Source: Diaphorobacter sp. HDW4A
GTDB lineage: Bacteria > Pseudomonadota > Gammaproteobacteria > Burkholderiales > Burkholderiaceae_C
Length of the DNA: 64,000 nucleotides
Direction: 5' to 3'
Assembly (NCBI RefSeq): GCF_011305995.1
Contig: NZ_CP049910.1
Coordinates: forward strand, 3,472,001-3,536,000
Translations under genes and position numbers: made by a program
Notes under the pieces: generated by a model
Told to the model about the DNA's origin: nothing
The model's input: the letters and a program-made list of their open reading frames with translations, nothing else
Database searches by the model: none
Part shown: positions 37,428-47,805 of the stretch, one piece after another
Numbering within the stretch: the first letter of the stretch is position 1
Layout of the letters: the number at the start of each line of letters is the position of its first letter

Positions 37428-37537
37428 GGCAACCGGTGTACGCAGCGCCGCCATTCGGCACCACACACCCTTGTCTCCTTCAGTAATGTTGCACCGCATC
37501 CTAGGTGCGCATTCCATTTGGAGGAACTGGTAGAAAT

Positions 37538-37560
37538 GCCTATGTATTTACGCCTATGTA
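37538..37560. repeat. Direct repeat GCCTATGTA upstream of the liv operon
   Basis: GCCTATGTA occurs at 37538-37546 and again at 37552-37560, a 14-base step, about 110 bases before livG. It may be a binding site of a regulator or part of the liv promoter; no regulator gene for liv is adjacent. Confidence 0.35.
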
Positions 37561-37587
37561 AAAAACGGCGCTATTTGGGCCGTTTTT
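37560..37587 (-). terminator. Terminator of modE
   Basis: AAAAACGGC / GCCGTTTTT form a nine-base stem with a nine-base loop 25 bases after the modE stop; read on the minus strand it ends in a run of six T. It separates modE from the liv operon. Confidence 0.78.
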
Positions 37588-37611
37588 GCAGTCTGATTGC
37601 AGAATCGGCCC

Positions 37612-39241
<1,630 letters not shown>

Positions 39242-39321
39242 TCTCCGCTTCTGCGCTGACAGGATGATGGATACTGCGCCGCAGGATCGACGCATACCCT
39301 CATCCCCGCCTATCAAACCCC

Positions 39322-39999
39322 ATGCAATTCACCGCCGAAAACTGGCAAGCCGTTCTGCTCACGCTGCGGCTTGCCGGGCTCACCACCCTGCTGCTGCTCA
39401 TCCTGTGCACGCCGCTCGCATGGTGGCTTGCGCACACGCGGTCGCGCTGGCGTGCACCGATCTCGGCCGTGGTCGCTCTGCCGCTGGTGCTGCCGCCCAC
39501 GGTGATCGGCTTTTACCTGCTGGTGCTCATGGGCCCGCAAGGCCCGGTCGGGCAACTCATGCAGTCCATGGGGCTCAAGCTGCTGCCGTTCACCTTCAAC
39601 GGCCTGCTGATCGGCTCGCTGGTGTATTCAATGCCGTTCGCGGTGCAGCCGCTGCAGCGCGCGTTCGAGGCGCTCGGCAGGCGGCCGATGGAGGTGGCTG
39701 CCACGCTCGGTGCAGCTCCGCTTGATCGATTCTTCAGCGTCGCGTTTCCGATGGCGCGCAACGGCTTTCTCACCGCCGCCGTGATGACCTTCGCGCACAC
39801 CGTGGGCGAGTTCGGCGTGGTGCTCATGCTCGGCGGCAACATCCCTGGCCAGACGCGCGTGATTTCAGTGCAGATCTATGACCATGTGGAAGCGCTGGAA
39901 TACACACAGGCGCACTGGCTCGCAGCCGGCATGCTGGTGTTCTCGTTCATTGTGCTGCTGTCCATCCATCTGCTGCAGCGTCCGCAGAGCTGCTCATGA
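39322..39999 (+). CDS. modB: Molybdate ABC transporter permease
   Basis: Inner-membrane permease of 225 residues with five to six helices. The EAA-type loop reads EALGRRPMEVAATLGAAPL and TVGEFGVVLMLGGNIPG is the ModB hallmark. It starts 80 bases after modA and overlaps modC by four bases (ATGA). Confidence 0.94.
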   Translation: MQFTAENWQAVLLTLRLAGLTTLLLLILCTPLAWWLAHTRSRWRAPISAVVALPLVLPPTVIGFYLLVLMGPQGPVGQLMQSMGLKLLPFTFNGLLIGSLVYSMPFAVQPLQRAFEALGRRPMEVAATLGAAPLDRFFSVAFPMARNGFLTAAVMTFAHTVGEFGVVLMLGGNIPGQTRVISVQIYDHVEALEYTQAHWLAAGMLVFSFIVLLSIHLLQRPQSCS

Positions 40000-41096
40000 A
40001 CAGCACCATGGACTTATCCGCTCAAGGCCTGCAGGCACGCTTTCAACTCGCGCGCGCCAACTTTGAATTGCAGATCGATCTGCAACTCCCCGGCCACGGC
40101 GTGAGCGCGTTGTTTGGCCCGTCGGGCTGCGGCAAGACTACCTGCCTGCGCGCGATGGCGGGGCTCGAGCGCGCGCAGGGCCGTATGCTCGTCAACGACC
40201 AAGTCTGGCAGGATGACGAGCGCCGGATCTGGCTGCCCACGCACCAGCGCCGACTCGGCTATGTGTTCCAGGAAGCTAGCCTGTTTCCACATCTGACCGT
40301 GCGCGGAAACATCGAATATGGCCTGCGCCGCACACCCATATCACAGCAGCGCGTGGCGCTCGAACAAGCGGTCGAGCTGCTCGGCATCGCGCCACTGATG
40401 GAGCGTCGCCCCGACACGCTCTCCGGCGGCGAACGCCAACGCGTGGCGATTGCACGCGCGCTCGCCGCCAGCCCGCAGGTGCTGCTGATGGACGAGCCAC
40501 TTGCTACGCTCGACGCACAACGCAAGAGCGAAGTGCTGCCCTATCTCGACCGGCTGCACCAAAGCCTCGACATTCCCGTTGTCTACGTGAGCCACTCGCC
40601 CGACGAGGTCGCGCGCCTCGCCTCGCATCTGGTGCTGATGGAGGCCGGACGGGTGCTCGCCAGCGGCCCGACCGATGAGATCATGTCGCGCCTCGACCTG
40701 CCGCTCGCGCATGGCGACACGGCCAGCGCGCTGGTACAGGCCAGTGTCATCGGCTACGACAGCGCCGACCAGTTGCTCACATTGCAGAGCCCTGCGGGGC
40801 TCCTGTATATGCCGACAGCACGCACGCATGTTACCGGTGACCCTCTGAGCATCCGGATCATGGCGCGCGAAGTCAGCCTCTCGCGCACACCCTTGCATGA
40901 CAGCAGCCTGCTCAACTCGCTGCCCGCACGCATCACCGCGATCACCGACGAAAGTGCGGGCCAGGTGCTGGTGAGCATGGACGCATCGGGCGTCGTGCTG
41001 CTCGCGCGCATCACGCGGCGATCATGCGCGCAACTGGGGCTCTCCGTCGGCGACCAAGTGCATGCCCACATCAAAGCCGTTTTGTTGCTCGACTGA
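39996..41096 (+). CDS. modC: Molybdate ABC transporter ATP-binding protein
   Basis: ATPase of 366 residues: an N-terminal nucleotide-binding domain (Walker A GPSGCGKTT, signature [15 protein letters not shown], Walker B LLMDEPLATLD) and a C-terminal Mop domain (about 290-366, SLLNSLPARITAI... to the end) that binds molybdate and can inhibit transport. Overlaps modB. Last gene of modABC; a small hairpin (TGCCGC-ttt-GCGGCA, 41166-41180) lies 70 bases after the stop but has no T-run. Confidence 0.95.
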   Translation: MNSTMDLSAQGLQARFQLARANFELQIDLQLPGHGVSALFGPSGCGKTTCLRAMAGLERAQGRMLVNDQVWQDDERRIWLPTHQRRLGYVFQEASLFPHLTVRGNIEYGLRRTPISQQRVALEQAVELLGIAPLMERRPDTLSGGERQRVAIARALAASPQVLLMDEPLATLDAQRKSEVLPYLDRLHQSLDIPVVYVSHSPDEVARLASHLVLMEAGRVLASGPTDEIMSRLDLPLAHGDTASALVQASVIGYDSADQLLTLQSPAGLLYMPTARTHVTGDPLSIRIMAREVSLSRTPLHDSSLLNSLPARITAITDESAGQVLVSMDASGVVLLARITRRSCAQLGLSVGDQVHAHIKAVLLLD

Positions 41097-41396
41097 ACAC
41101 ACAAAGTCATCGGAACGACAAAACCGGACATCATTTAGTCAGCCTGCCGTAAGTAAGCGCTTGAATGCCGCTTTGCGGCACACAAGCCTAGGGAAACCCC
41201 ACCCACGCCAGACACATGGATCGACCATCGTGGATGTATGATTCCGCTCATCTTGGGCCTTTGTTGTTCAGCTCTTTCGAGCCTCTGTCTTTCGTGTTCA
41301 TCGTATTGCAGACTGGCCCGGATTTCTCGCAGGGTGGGTTGAGAGTTGTCGCAAGTACACGCAATCACGTTCTGCGCCGAACATGGCGCCAATCTC

Positions 41397-41418
41397 CGTC
41401 ACGGCAGTCACCGTGACG
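41397..41418. promoter_or_regulatory. Palindrome CGTCACGG-N6-CCGTGACG before the TRAP operon
   Basis: A perfect eight-base dyad with a six-base centre, about 60 bases before the first TRAP gene. It could be an operator for a dimeric regulator or an mRNA hairpin in the leader. No regulator gene is next to it. Confidence 0.5.
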
Positions 41419-41465
41419 AGGATAAGCACGAGACCCGGGCCATAACCACCTAATCAAAAATACTC

Positions 41466-41471
41466 AGGAGA
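41466..41471 (+). promoter_or_regulatory. Ribosome binding site fixing a TTG start
   Basis: AGGAGA lies six bases before the TTG at 41478; no ATG or GTG in this frame gives the first membrane helix of the TRAP small permease, so the TTG start is accepted. Confidence 0.65.
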
Positions 41472-41477
41472 CATACC

Positions 41478-42017
41478 TTGTCAGGACTCCTCAAACTGGC
41501 GCTGGGCGTGGACTGGATTTCCACCAAGCTCAGCAAGATCGCGGGCCTTGCCGTGCTGGCCGCCGCCGTTATTTCCGCAGGCAACGCCATATCGCGCTAC
41601 GGCCTTGACCTCAGTTCCAATGCCTGGCTCGAAATCCAGTGGTACCTCTTCGGTGCCACCGTGATGCTGGGCGCGCCTTTGGTGCTCAAGCTCAACGAAC
41701 ACGTGCGCGTGGACATCATCTACGGCAAGCTGCGCGGCAACAAGCAGGTCTATGTGGATCTGTTCGGGCTGATCTTCTTTCTTCTACCAGTGATGGGCTT
41801 GCTCACTTGGTTGACCGCTCCATTCTTCTGGAACATGTTCGTCACCAAGGAAATGTCGGGCAACATCGGCGGCCTCATTCGCTGGCCCGCTGGGCTGCTG
41901 TTGCCCGTGGGCTTCGGCATGATGTTCCTGCAAGGCGTTGCCGAAATCATCAAGCGCATCGCCTATCTCAAGGGCGACTACCAAATGAACACCCATTACG
42001 AGAAGCCAGTGCAGTAA
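41478..42017 (+). CDS. TRAP transporter small permease (DctQ)
   Basis: Four-helix inner-membrane protein of 179 residues. Helices lie at about 20-40, 55-75, 90-115 and 130-150, with the conserved WLEIQWYLFGATVMLGA and NEHVRVDI segments of the DctQ family. The start is a TTG with a good AGGAGA. It forms the membrane complex with the large permease encoded 43 bases later. TRAP carriers import acids with a sodium gradient and a periplasmic binding protein. Confidence 0.92.
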   Translation: MSGLLKLALGVDWISTKLSKIAGLAVLAAAVISAGNAISRYGLDLSSNAWLEIQWYLFGATVMLGAPLVLKLNEHVRVDIIYGKLRGNKQVYVDLFGLIFFLLPVMGLLTWLTAPFFWNMFVTKEMSGNIGGLIRWPAGLLLPVGFGMMFLQGVAEIIKRIAYLKGDYQMNTHYEKPVQ

Positions 42018-42059
42018 GCGCAATCCGCTTTCTGTGACTCCATTCAGGACGAGACAATA

Positions 42060-43622
42060 ATGCACATGGAAAACTTCGCCCCGATCATGTTTGCGGGGCT
42101 TATCTTGATCATGCTGATCGGCTTCCCGGTCGCATTTTCACTTTCGGCACTGGGACTGTTCTGCGGCTTCTTCGCGATTGAAATGGGCTGGTTCCCGGCC
42201 AACTTCATGTCCACGCTGCCCATCAACATGTTCGGCATCTTGTCGAACGATCTGCTGCTGGCCATCCCGTTCTTTACTTTGATGGGAGCGGTACTGGAGA
42301 AATGCGGGCTGGCTGAAGACATGCTCGACTCCATGGGTCAGCTCTTCGGCCCGGTGCGCGGCGGTCTGGGCTACTCTGTGATCATCGTCGGCTTCATCCT
42401 CGGAGCGATCACCGGCACGGTGGCGGGTCAGGTGATTGCGATGGCGATGATCTCGCTGCCCGTGATGATGCGCTACGGCTACAACATGCGCTATTCCACG
42501 GGCGTGCTGGCGGCCTCGGGCACGATCACGCAGCTCGTGCCTCCATCGCTGGTACTGATCGTGATGGCTGACCAGCTCGGCCGTTCGGTGGGTGACATGT
42601 ACAAGGGTGCTTGGGGTCCCGCGATTCTGCAGGTGCTTATTTTTGCTGCCTACACCTTCTTCCTCGGCCGCATCCGCCCCGAGTATGTGCCAGGACTGCC
42701 CAAATCTGCCCGCACGCTGCACGGTTGGGCGCTGTGGGGCAAGTGCCTGCGCGGCATCATCCCGTCGGCCATCCTCATCTTCGCCGTGCTGGGCTCGATG
42801 GGCGGCCTGCCCTTCATGGACCACGCGATTGCCACGCCGACCGAGGCCGGTGCGATGGGCGCCGTGGGTTCGCTGATTCTTGCGGCCATCCACAAGCGCT
42901 TGAACTGGACTCTGATCAAGGAAGCCATGGACGGCACGATGCGCCTCACAGCCATGGTGGTGTTCATTCTGATCGGCTCGCGCGTGTTCTCGCTGGTCTT
43001 CCAAGGCGTAGACGGCGCGGTCTGGATCGAGCACATGCTCAGCGATCTTCCCGGCGGCCAGATCGGCTTCCTGATCGTGGTGAACGTGTTCATCTTCTTC
43101 CTCGCGTTCTTCCTCGACTTCTTCGAAATCGCCTTCATCATCTTGCCGCTGCTCGGCCCTGTTGCGCACAAGCTCGGCATCGATCTGGTGTGGTTCGGCG
43201 TGCTGCTGTGCGTGAACATGCAGACCAGCTTCATGCATCCGCCATTCGGCTTCGCGCTGTTCTATCTGCGCGGCATCTCGGATACGCTGTTCAAGGAAAA
43301 ACGCATCGACAAACCGGTCAAATCCAGTGACATCTACATGGGCTCGATTCCCTGGGTGGTGATGCAGGTGCTGCTGGTGGCCATCGTGATCTTCTTCCCG
43401 CAGACCGTGACCGTGTTTCTCGACAAGGAAGTGATTGTTGACGTAGACAAAGTGCAGCTTGAAATGCCGGCCGAAGAGATGCAGCCGGAAGGCACCATCG
43501 ATCTCGACAACCCGTTCGGCAACGCACCCGCCAACGCCGCTTCGGAACCCGTGCCCGCGCAAGAGACCGCTCCGGATCCCGCAACAGAACCTGAACCTGC
43601 TGCATCCGCCGCTTCTCAATGA
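42060..43622 (+). CDS. TRAP transporter large permease (DctM) with acidic C-terminal tail
   Basis: Inner-membrane carrier of 520 residues with about twelve helices; GLILIMLIGFPVAFSLSALG near the start and FFLDFFEIAFIILPLLGPVA near 350 are DctM hallmarks of the 2-oxoacid-type subgroup. After the last helix the chain continues for about 60 residues as a Pro/Ala/Glu-rich tail (from about residue 460) that ordinary DctM proteins of about 430 residues lack. It overlaps the next gene by four bases (ATGA). Confidence 0.92.
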   Translation: MHMENFAPIMFAGLILIMLIGFPVAFSLSALGLFCGFFAIEMGWFPANFMSTLPINMFGILSNDLLLAIPFFTLMGAVLEKCGLAEDMLDSMGQLFGPVRGGLGYSVIIVGFILGAITGTVAGQVIAMAMISLPVMMRYGYNMRYSTGVLAASGTITQLVPPSLVLIVMADQLGRSVGDMYKGAWGPAILQVLIFAAYTFFLGRIRPEYVPGLPKSARTLHGWALWGKCLRGIIPSAILIFAVLGSMGGLPFMDHAIATPTEAGAMGAVGSLILAAIHKRLNWTLIKEAMDGTMRLTAMVVFILIGSRVFSLVFQGVDGAVWIEHMLSDLPGGQIGFLIVVNVFIFFLAFFLDFFEIAFIILPLLGPVAHKLGIDLVWFGVLLCVNMQTSFMHPPFGFALFYLRGISDTLFKEKRIDKPVKSSDIYMGSIPWVVMQVLLVAIVIFFPQTVTVFLDKEVIVDVDKVQLEMPAEEMQPEGTIDLDNPFGNAPANAASEPVPAQETAPDPATEPEPAASAASQ

Positions 43623-44122
43623 CGATGAGCGTGAATGGAGAATCGCCCGACACGCGTGCCGGGCAGCAACCCTCGCCACGGGCCGACGACGGATTGGAAA
43701 GCAAAGCCTTTCCCCCGCTCGTCCGCCTGCTGGCAGTGGTCATCGTGGCGGCCTTGGCCGCCTTTGCATTTTTGTCAATACCCGCACTGCGCGACGCGCA
43801 CTGGGACTTCACCAGCCTCAGCACCTACGCGCTCGCCTCCGTCGTCATCGCATGGGTAGGCTGGTGGATGGTCTTTAGCCACACGCACTACACCGACGGC
43901 GCAATCACCCAGACCTGGCTCTGGGACAAGCGTGTCGAAGCACGCGAAGTCGCCACCTTCAAGATCGTCCACTGGCCCTGGCTGCAATTCATCATCAGCC
44001 CCCGCATGCTCGTGCGCCGCCGCAACGGCAGCATGGTGTGGATCAACTCCGCAGATCCACATCTGTTGGTGGCCTTCGGACAAAGCGTAGTCCGCCACCA
44101 AAGTGGTGTGCCTGCCAACTGA
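43619..44122 (+). CDS. Two-helix membrane protein of unknown function, TRAP operon
   Basis: Protein of 167 residues co-translated with DctM (ATGA overlap). A charged N-terminal segment is followed by helices at about 33-55 and 67-87, then a C-terminal domain of about 75 residues rich in beta-type sequence (ITQTWLWDKRVEAREVATF, RRRNGSMVWINSADP). That layout resembles small proteins with two helices and a PH-like domain, but I do not recognise a family. Location suggests a role tied to the transporter. Confidence 0.75.
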   Translation: MTMSVNGESPDTRAGQQPSPRADDGLESKAFPPLVRLLAVVIVAALAAFAFLSIPALRDAHWDFTSLSTYALASVVIAWVGWWMVFSHTHYTDGAITQTWLWDKRVEAREVATFKIVHWPWLQFIISPRMLVRRRNGSMVWINSADPHLLVAFGQSVVRHQSGVPAN

Positions 44123-44199
44123 GTCAGGCACAGCCCCCGCCCTCCGGCGAAGCCAGCGTCCTGCGAAGCGCACACGGCACCCCGCACCACCACCCCAAC

Positions 44200-44291
44200 G
44201 CCAAGACAGCCCCTCAGGCTAGGCGTCGAAGCCGCAGACAGTATGCCGATACGGCAAGGCTTCGCAACGACGCATGAGGGGCTGTATTGGC
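44200..44291 (-). repeat. Dispersed nested-hairpin element, copy A
   Basis: Read on the minus strand: GCCAATACAGCCCCTCA ... TGAGGGGCTGTCTTGGC form a 17-base outer stem with one mismatch at position 6. Inside are CGAAGCC / GGCTTCG and an innermost GTAT-cggc-ATAC hairpin. Spacing and sequence match copies B (50531) and C (59772). It is followed on its strand by GTTGGGGTGG, as in copy B. It lies between two convergent genes. Confidence 0.8.
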
Positions 44292-44311
44292 GCCCCCAAA
44301 CGAATGACCAG

Positions 44312-44329
44312 CGAAGCCGCAAGGCTTCG
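44312..44329. repeat. Small hairpin CGAAGCC-gcaa-GGCTTCG beside copy A
   Basis: A perfect seven-base stem with a GCAA (GNRA-type) tetraloop, 20 bases from the end of repeat copy A. Its arms are the same as the inner arms of the larger element, so it may be a collapsed copy of it. Confidence 0.55.
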
Positions 44330-44352
44330 TAAAACCCAAACAAAAAGCATAA

Positions 44353-44383
44353 AAAAAACCGCCGAGAACACCGGCGGTTTTTT
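44353..44383. terminator. Bidirectional terminator between TRAP operon and dctP
   Basis: AAAAAACCGCCG / CGGCGGTTTTTT form a twelve-base stem with a seven-base loop, with A-run and T-run on either side. It ends the plus-strand TRAP operon and the convergent binding-protein gene. Confidence 0.85.
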
Positions 44384-44417
44384 GTTTTCAATGAGACTAC
44401 GAAGCAGCCTCAACCGA

Positions 44418-45497
44418 TCACAGCTTCTGACGCTGCATGAAGTTGTCGAACGCCCCTTCGGTGAAGCGGAACCAGGAATTCTGGTCCGCCAGGAACTTCG
44501 CGTAGTCAGGGTAAATCTTCTTCCACTCGGGATTGCTGTTGTTCAGATCGGCGTAGATCTGCTGAGCCGACTTGAACGCTGCATTCATCACGTCCTGCGT
44601 GAACGGACGCAGCTTGGTGCCTGAGCCCACGAGTTGCTTGATGGCAATCGGGTTCTTGGAGTCATACTTGGCGAGCATGGACACATGCGCGTGCGAAGCG
44701 GATGCCTCGATGATCGCCTTGTATTCTGCAGGCAGACCTTCCCAGGCCTTGGTGTTGATGTAGAAGTCCAGCTGTGGACCACCTTCCCACCAGCCGGGGT
44801 AGTAGTAGAACGGCGCGACCTTGTTGAAGCCCAGCTTCTGGTCATCGTATGGACCCACCCACTCCAATGCGTCGATCGTGCCCTTTTCCAGAGCAGGATA
44901 CAGATCCGCACCAGGAATGGATTGCGGAATCACGCCGAATGGCTCCAGCACCTTGCCCGCAAATGGGTTGGTACGGAACTTCAGGCCCTTCAGATCGGCG
45001 ACCGACTTGATTTCCTTGCGGAACCAGCCACCCATCTGCGCGCCCGTATTGCCGCCCGGGAAGTTGATGATGTTGTACTTGGCGTAGAACTCGCGCATCA
45101 GCTTCAGGCCGTTGCCTTCGTACATCCATGCGGACATCTGGCGGGCGTTCAGGCCAAATGGCACGGCGCAGCCTAGGCAGAACGTCGGGTCCTTGCCGTA
45201 GAAGTAGTAAGGAGCGGTGTGCGCCATTTCGACGGACGCGCTCTGCACGCCATCAACCACGCCGAACGCGGGCATCAACTCGCCGCCAGCGTGAACGGAA
45301 ATCTGGAACTTGCCGCCTGTGGCGTCATGGACCTTCTTGGCAAAGACTTCGGCGGTACCGAAGATGGTGTCGAGCGACTTGGGGAAGCTCGACGCCAGGC
45401 GCCAGCGGATGGCGGCTTGCGCATGTACTGCGGGAGCCACTCCGGCTGCGAGCACGCCAGCGATACCGGCCTGCTTGATGATTGAACGACGATCCAT
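44418..45497 (-). CDS. TRAP transporter substrate-binding protein (DctP, TakP-like)
   Basis: Periplasmic protein of 359 residues. MDRRSIIKQAGIAG is a twin-arginine signal, cut near AVHA-QAA (about 26). The mature chain matches the TakP subgroup that binds 2-oxoacids: GGWFRKEI near 157, PGADLYPALEKGTIDALEWVGPYDDQKLG and YYYPGWWEGG near 215-255. The ATG at 45497 with GGAGAG upstream is chosen; the open frame is 23 codons longer. It is encoded convergently to the DctQM genes instead of in the same operon, an unusual arrangement. Confidence 0.92.
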   Translation of the reverse strand: MDRRSIIKQAGIAGVLAAGVAPAVHAQAAIRWRLASSFPKSLDTIFGTAEVFAKKVHDATGGKFQISVHAGGELMPAFGVVDGVQSASVEMAHTAPYYFYGKDPTFCLGCAVPFGLNARQMSAWMYEGNGLKLMREFYAKYNIINFPGGNTGAQMGGWFRKEIKSVADLKGLKFRTNPFAGKVLEPFGVIPQSIPGADLYPALEKGTIDALEWVGPYDDQKLGFNKVAPFYYYPGWWEGGPQLDFYINTKAWEGLPAEYKAIIEASASHAHVSMLAKYDSKNPIAIKQLVGSGTKLRPFTQDVMNAAFKSAQQIYADLNNSNPEWKKIYPDYAKFLADQNSWFRFTEGAFDNFMQRQKL

Positions 45498-45723
45498 GGA
45501 TTTCTCTCCGAACGATGTAGTTGAATAACGATGAAAACGATCAACAACAGGTGACATACAACACACGGCGCGCTCAACCGAGCAGCGATTGAATCAGCCG
45601 ATTGCGCGCGCAATATGGGTGAGGAAATTCTAGAAAAATGTCCTTCCGCGCCCCAGCGGGTTTTCCCCTGCGTGTGGTACTTGGTTGCTACAAATTCTGA
45701 GTTTTTGGCGAATTTCGAACAAC

Positions 45724-45757
45724 AAAAAGCCCGCAGCCGGAATGCCGGATGCGGGCT
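45724..45757 (-). terminator. Terminator of the dxs operon
   Basis: AGCCCGCA / TGCGGGCT with an inner CCGG-aatg-CCGG stem, followed on the minus strand by TTTTT, 34 bases after the dxs stop codon. Confidence 0.85.
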
Positions 45758-45790
45758 CTTGAAAGAACGGGGCTGAAAACGCGCAGCGGC

Positions 45791-47710
45791 TCAGGCCACC
45801 TTGGAGGTATTCACCGCTTCGCGCGTGCCAAAGCGTTGCTCGATCGACGCCTGAATGCCTTTGGCGTCTAACCCTTGGAGCGACAGCAGCTTGACCGGAT
45901 CGCCATGCTCGATGAACACATCTGACAGCCCCAACTGCAGCACCGGGCGCAACACGCCAGCGGCGTTGAGCGCCTCCATCACTGCGCTGCCTGCGCCGCC
46001 CATGATGCAGCCCTCTTCCACCGTGACCAGCGCATCGTGCGTGGCCGCGATCTCGAGCAGCAGTTTGGTGTCGAGCGGCTTGGCCCAGCGCATGTTGGCG
46101 ACCGTGGCGTCGAGCGCCTCGGCCGCTTCGAGTGCGGGATAGAGCAGCGTGCCGAACGCGAGGATCGCAATGCGCTGGCGGCCCTTGGCCGCATCAGCCA
46201 CGGCGCTCGCCTTGCGGCGCACCTCACCCTTGCCGAACGGCAGCCCGTCGAGCTCGGCGAGCGGCGCGACGCCCACGCCCGCACCACGTGGGTAGCGAAC
46301 GGCCACGGGATGGTTCTGCTCGTACGCGGTCGTCAGCAACTGACGGCATTCGCGCTCGTCCGCCGGACAGGCCATGCTCATGTTGGGAATGCAGCGCACG
46401 AACGAGATGTCGTATGCGCCCGCATGCGTCGCGCCATCCGCGCCGACGAGGCCCGCGCGATCCAGCGCGAACACCACCGGCAGGTTCTGCAGCGCCACGT
46501 CGTGGATCAGCTGGTCATACGCGCGCTGCAGGAAGGTCGAGTAGATCGCGACCACCGGCTTCACGCCCTCGCAGGCCATGCCCGCGGCAAAGGTCACCGC
46601 ATGCTGCTCGGCAATGCCGACGTCGTAATAACGCTTGGGAAACTTGCGCTCGAATTCCACCATGCCCGAGCCCTCGCGCATCGCGGGTGTGATGCCCACG
46701 AGGCGCTCGTCCTTGGCCGCCATGTCGCACAGCCATTGGCCGAAGACCTGGGTGAAAGTCTGTTTGGGCGGTGTGGCGGGCTTGACGAGACCGACCGCAG
46801 GATCGAACTTGCCGGGGCCGTGATAGGCGACCGGATCGGCCTCGGCAAGCTTGTAGCCTTGGCCCTTCTTGGTGACCACGTGCAGGAACTGCGGGCCCTT
46901 GAGGCTTTTGATGTTCTCGAGCGTGGGGATCAGCGAATCAAGATCGTGACCATCGATGGGGCCGATGTAGTTGAAGCCGAATTTTTCGAACAACGTGGCC
47001 GGAACCACCATGCCCTTGGCCTGTTGCTCAAGGCGCTTGGCGAGTTCGAGCAACGGCGGGACGGGCTTAAGTACCTGCTTGCCCACATCCCGCGCTTTTG
47101 TGTAGAACTGGCCGCTCATGAGCTGCGCGAGATAACGGTTGAGCGCACCCACCGGCGGGCTGATGCTCATGTCGTTGTCGTTGAGGATGACGAGCAGATT
47201 CGCGTCCGCCACACCCGCATTGTTGAGCGCCTCGAAGGCCATGCCAGCCGTCATCGCGCCGTCGCCGATCACCGCGATGCCGAAGCGGTTTTCCCCCTTC
47301 TGCTTGGCGGCCAGCGCCATGCCGAGTGCGGCGGAAATGCTGGTGCTTGAGTGCGCGGTGCCAAAGGTGTCGTACTCGCTTTCGGCGCGGTTCGGGAAAC
47401 CGGCCAGGCCACCGAGCTGGCGCAGCGAGGTCATGCGGTCACGGCGACCCGTAAGGATCTTGTGCGGGTAGGACTGGTGGCCCACGTCCCAGATGATGCG
47501 ATCCTGTGGTGTGTTGAACACCTTGTGCAGCGCCACGGTCAGCTCCACCGTGCCGAGGTTGGAGGACAGATGGCCGCCCGTCTTCGATACGCTCTCCAGC
47601 ACGAAGGCCCGCAGTTCGTGGGCCAGCGTCTTGAGTTCCGCGCGCGAAAACCGGCGTAGATCAGCCGGGTCGTTCACAGTCTTCAGCAGGGAGTAGGAGT
47701 TCGTGGACAT
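45791..47710 (-). CDS. dxs: 1-deoxy-D-xylulose-5-phosphate synthase
   Basis: Thiamine diphosphate enzyme of 639 residues joining pyruvate and glyceraldehyde 3-phosphate in the first step of the non-mevalonate isoprenoid pathway. The N-terminal part has the [12 protein letters not shown] region and the TPP/Mg motif [16 protein letters not shown]; the middle has the transketolase pyrimidine domain ([15 protein letters not shown]) and [15 protein letters not shown]; the C-terminal domain follows. The ATG at 47710 (MSTNSYSLL) is chosen over a longer open frame. It follows ispA by 95 bases, in the order xseB-ispA-dxs. Confidence 0.96.
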   Translation of the reverse strand: MSTNSYSLLKTVNDPADLRRFSRAELKTLAHELRAFVLESVSKTGGHLSSNLGTVELTVALHKVFNTPQDRIIWDVGHQSYPHKILTGRRDRMTSLRQLGGLAGFPNRAESEYDTFGTAHSSTSISAALGMALAAKQKGENRFGIAVIGDGAMTAGMAFEALNNAGVADANLLVILNDNDMSISPPVGALNRYLAQLMSGQFYTKARDVGKQVLKPVPPLLELAKRLEQQAKGMVVPATLFEKFGFNYIGPIDGHDLDSLIPTLENIKSLKGPQFLHVVTKKGQGYKLAEADPVAYHGPGKFDPAVGLVKPATPPKQTFTQVFGQWLCDMAAKDERLVGITPAMREGSGMVEFERKFPKRYYDVGIAEQHAVTFAAGMACEGVKPVVAIYSTFLQRAYDQLIHDVALQNLPVVFALDRAGLVGADGATHAGAYDISFVRCIPNMSMACPADERECRQLLTTAYEQNHPVAVRYPRGAGVGVAPLAELDGLPFGKGEVRRKASAVADAAKGRQRIAILAFGTLLYPALEAAEALDATVANMRWAKPLDTKLLLEIAATHDALVTVEEGCIMGGAGSAVMEALNAAGVLRPVLQLGLSDVFIEHGDPVKLLSLQGLDAKGIQASIEQRFGTREAVNTSKVA

Positions 47711-47805
47711 AGTGGGGGTCTTCTCGCCGTCTTCAGCTTCGCGCGGCGCGCGGGCTGGGTCGGCCGGTTGTCGGCTCGTTGTTCGGGTCACTCTTCATTC
47801 ATGCA

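Larger units (their letters stand above)
41097..41477. other. Intergenic region upstream of the TRAP operon
   Basis: About 380 bases between modC and the TRAP genes. It contains the hairpin at 41166-41180 and a perfect palindrome at 41397-41418. No open frame here looks like a protein, and I could not assign a -35/-10 pair with confidence. Confidence 0.5.

Noticed and set aside
42138..43679. 513-codon minus-strand frame opposite the TRAP large permease
   Set aside because: Antisense shadow, His/Asp/Glu/Arg-rich, no start signal.
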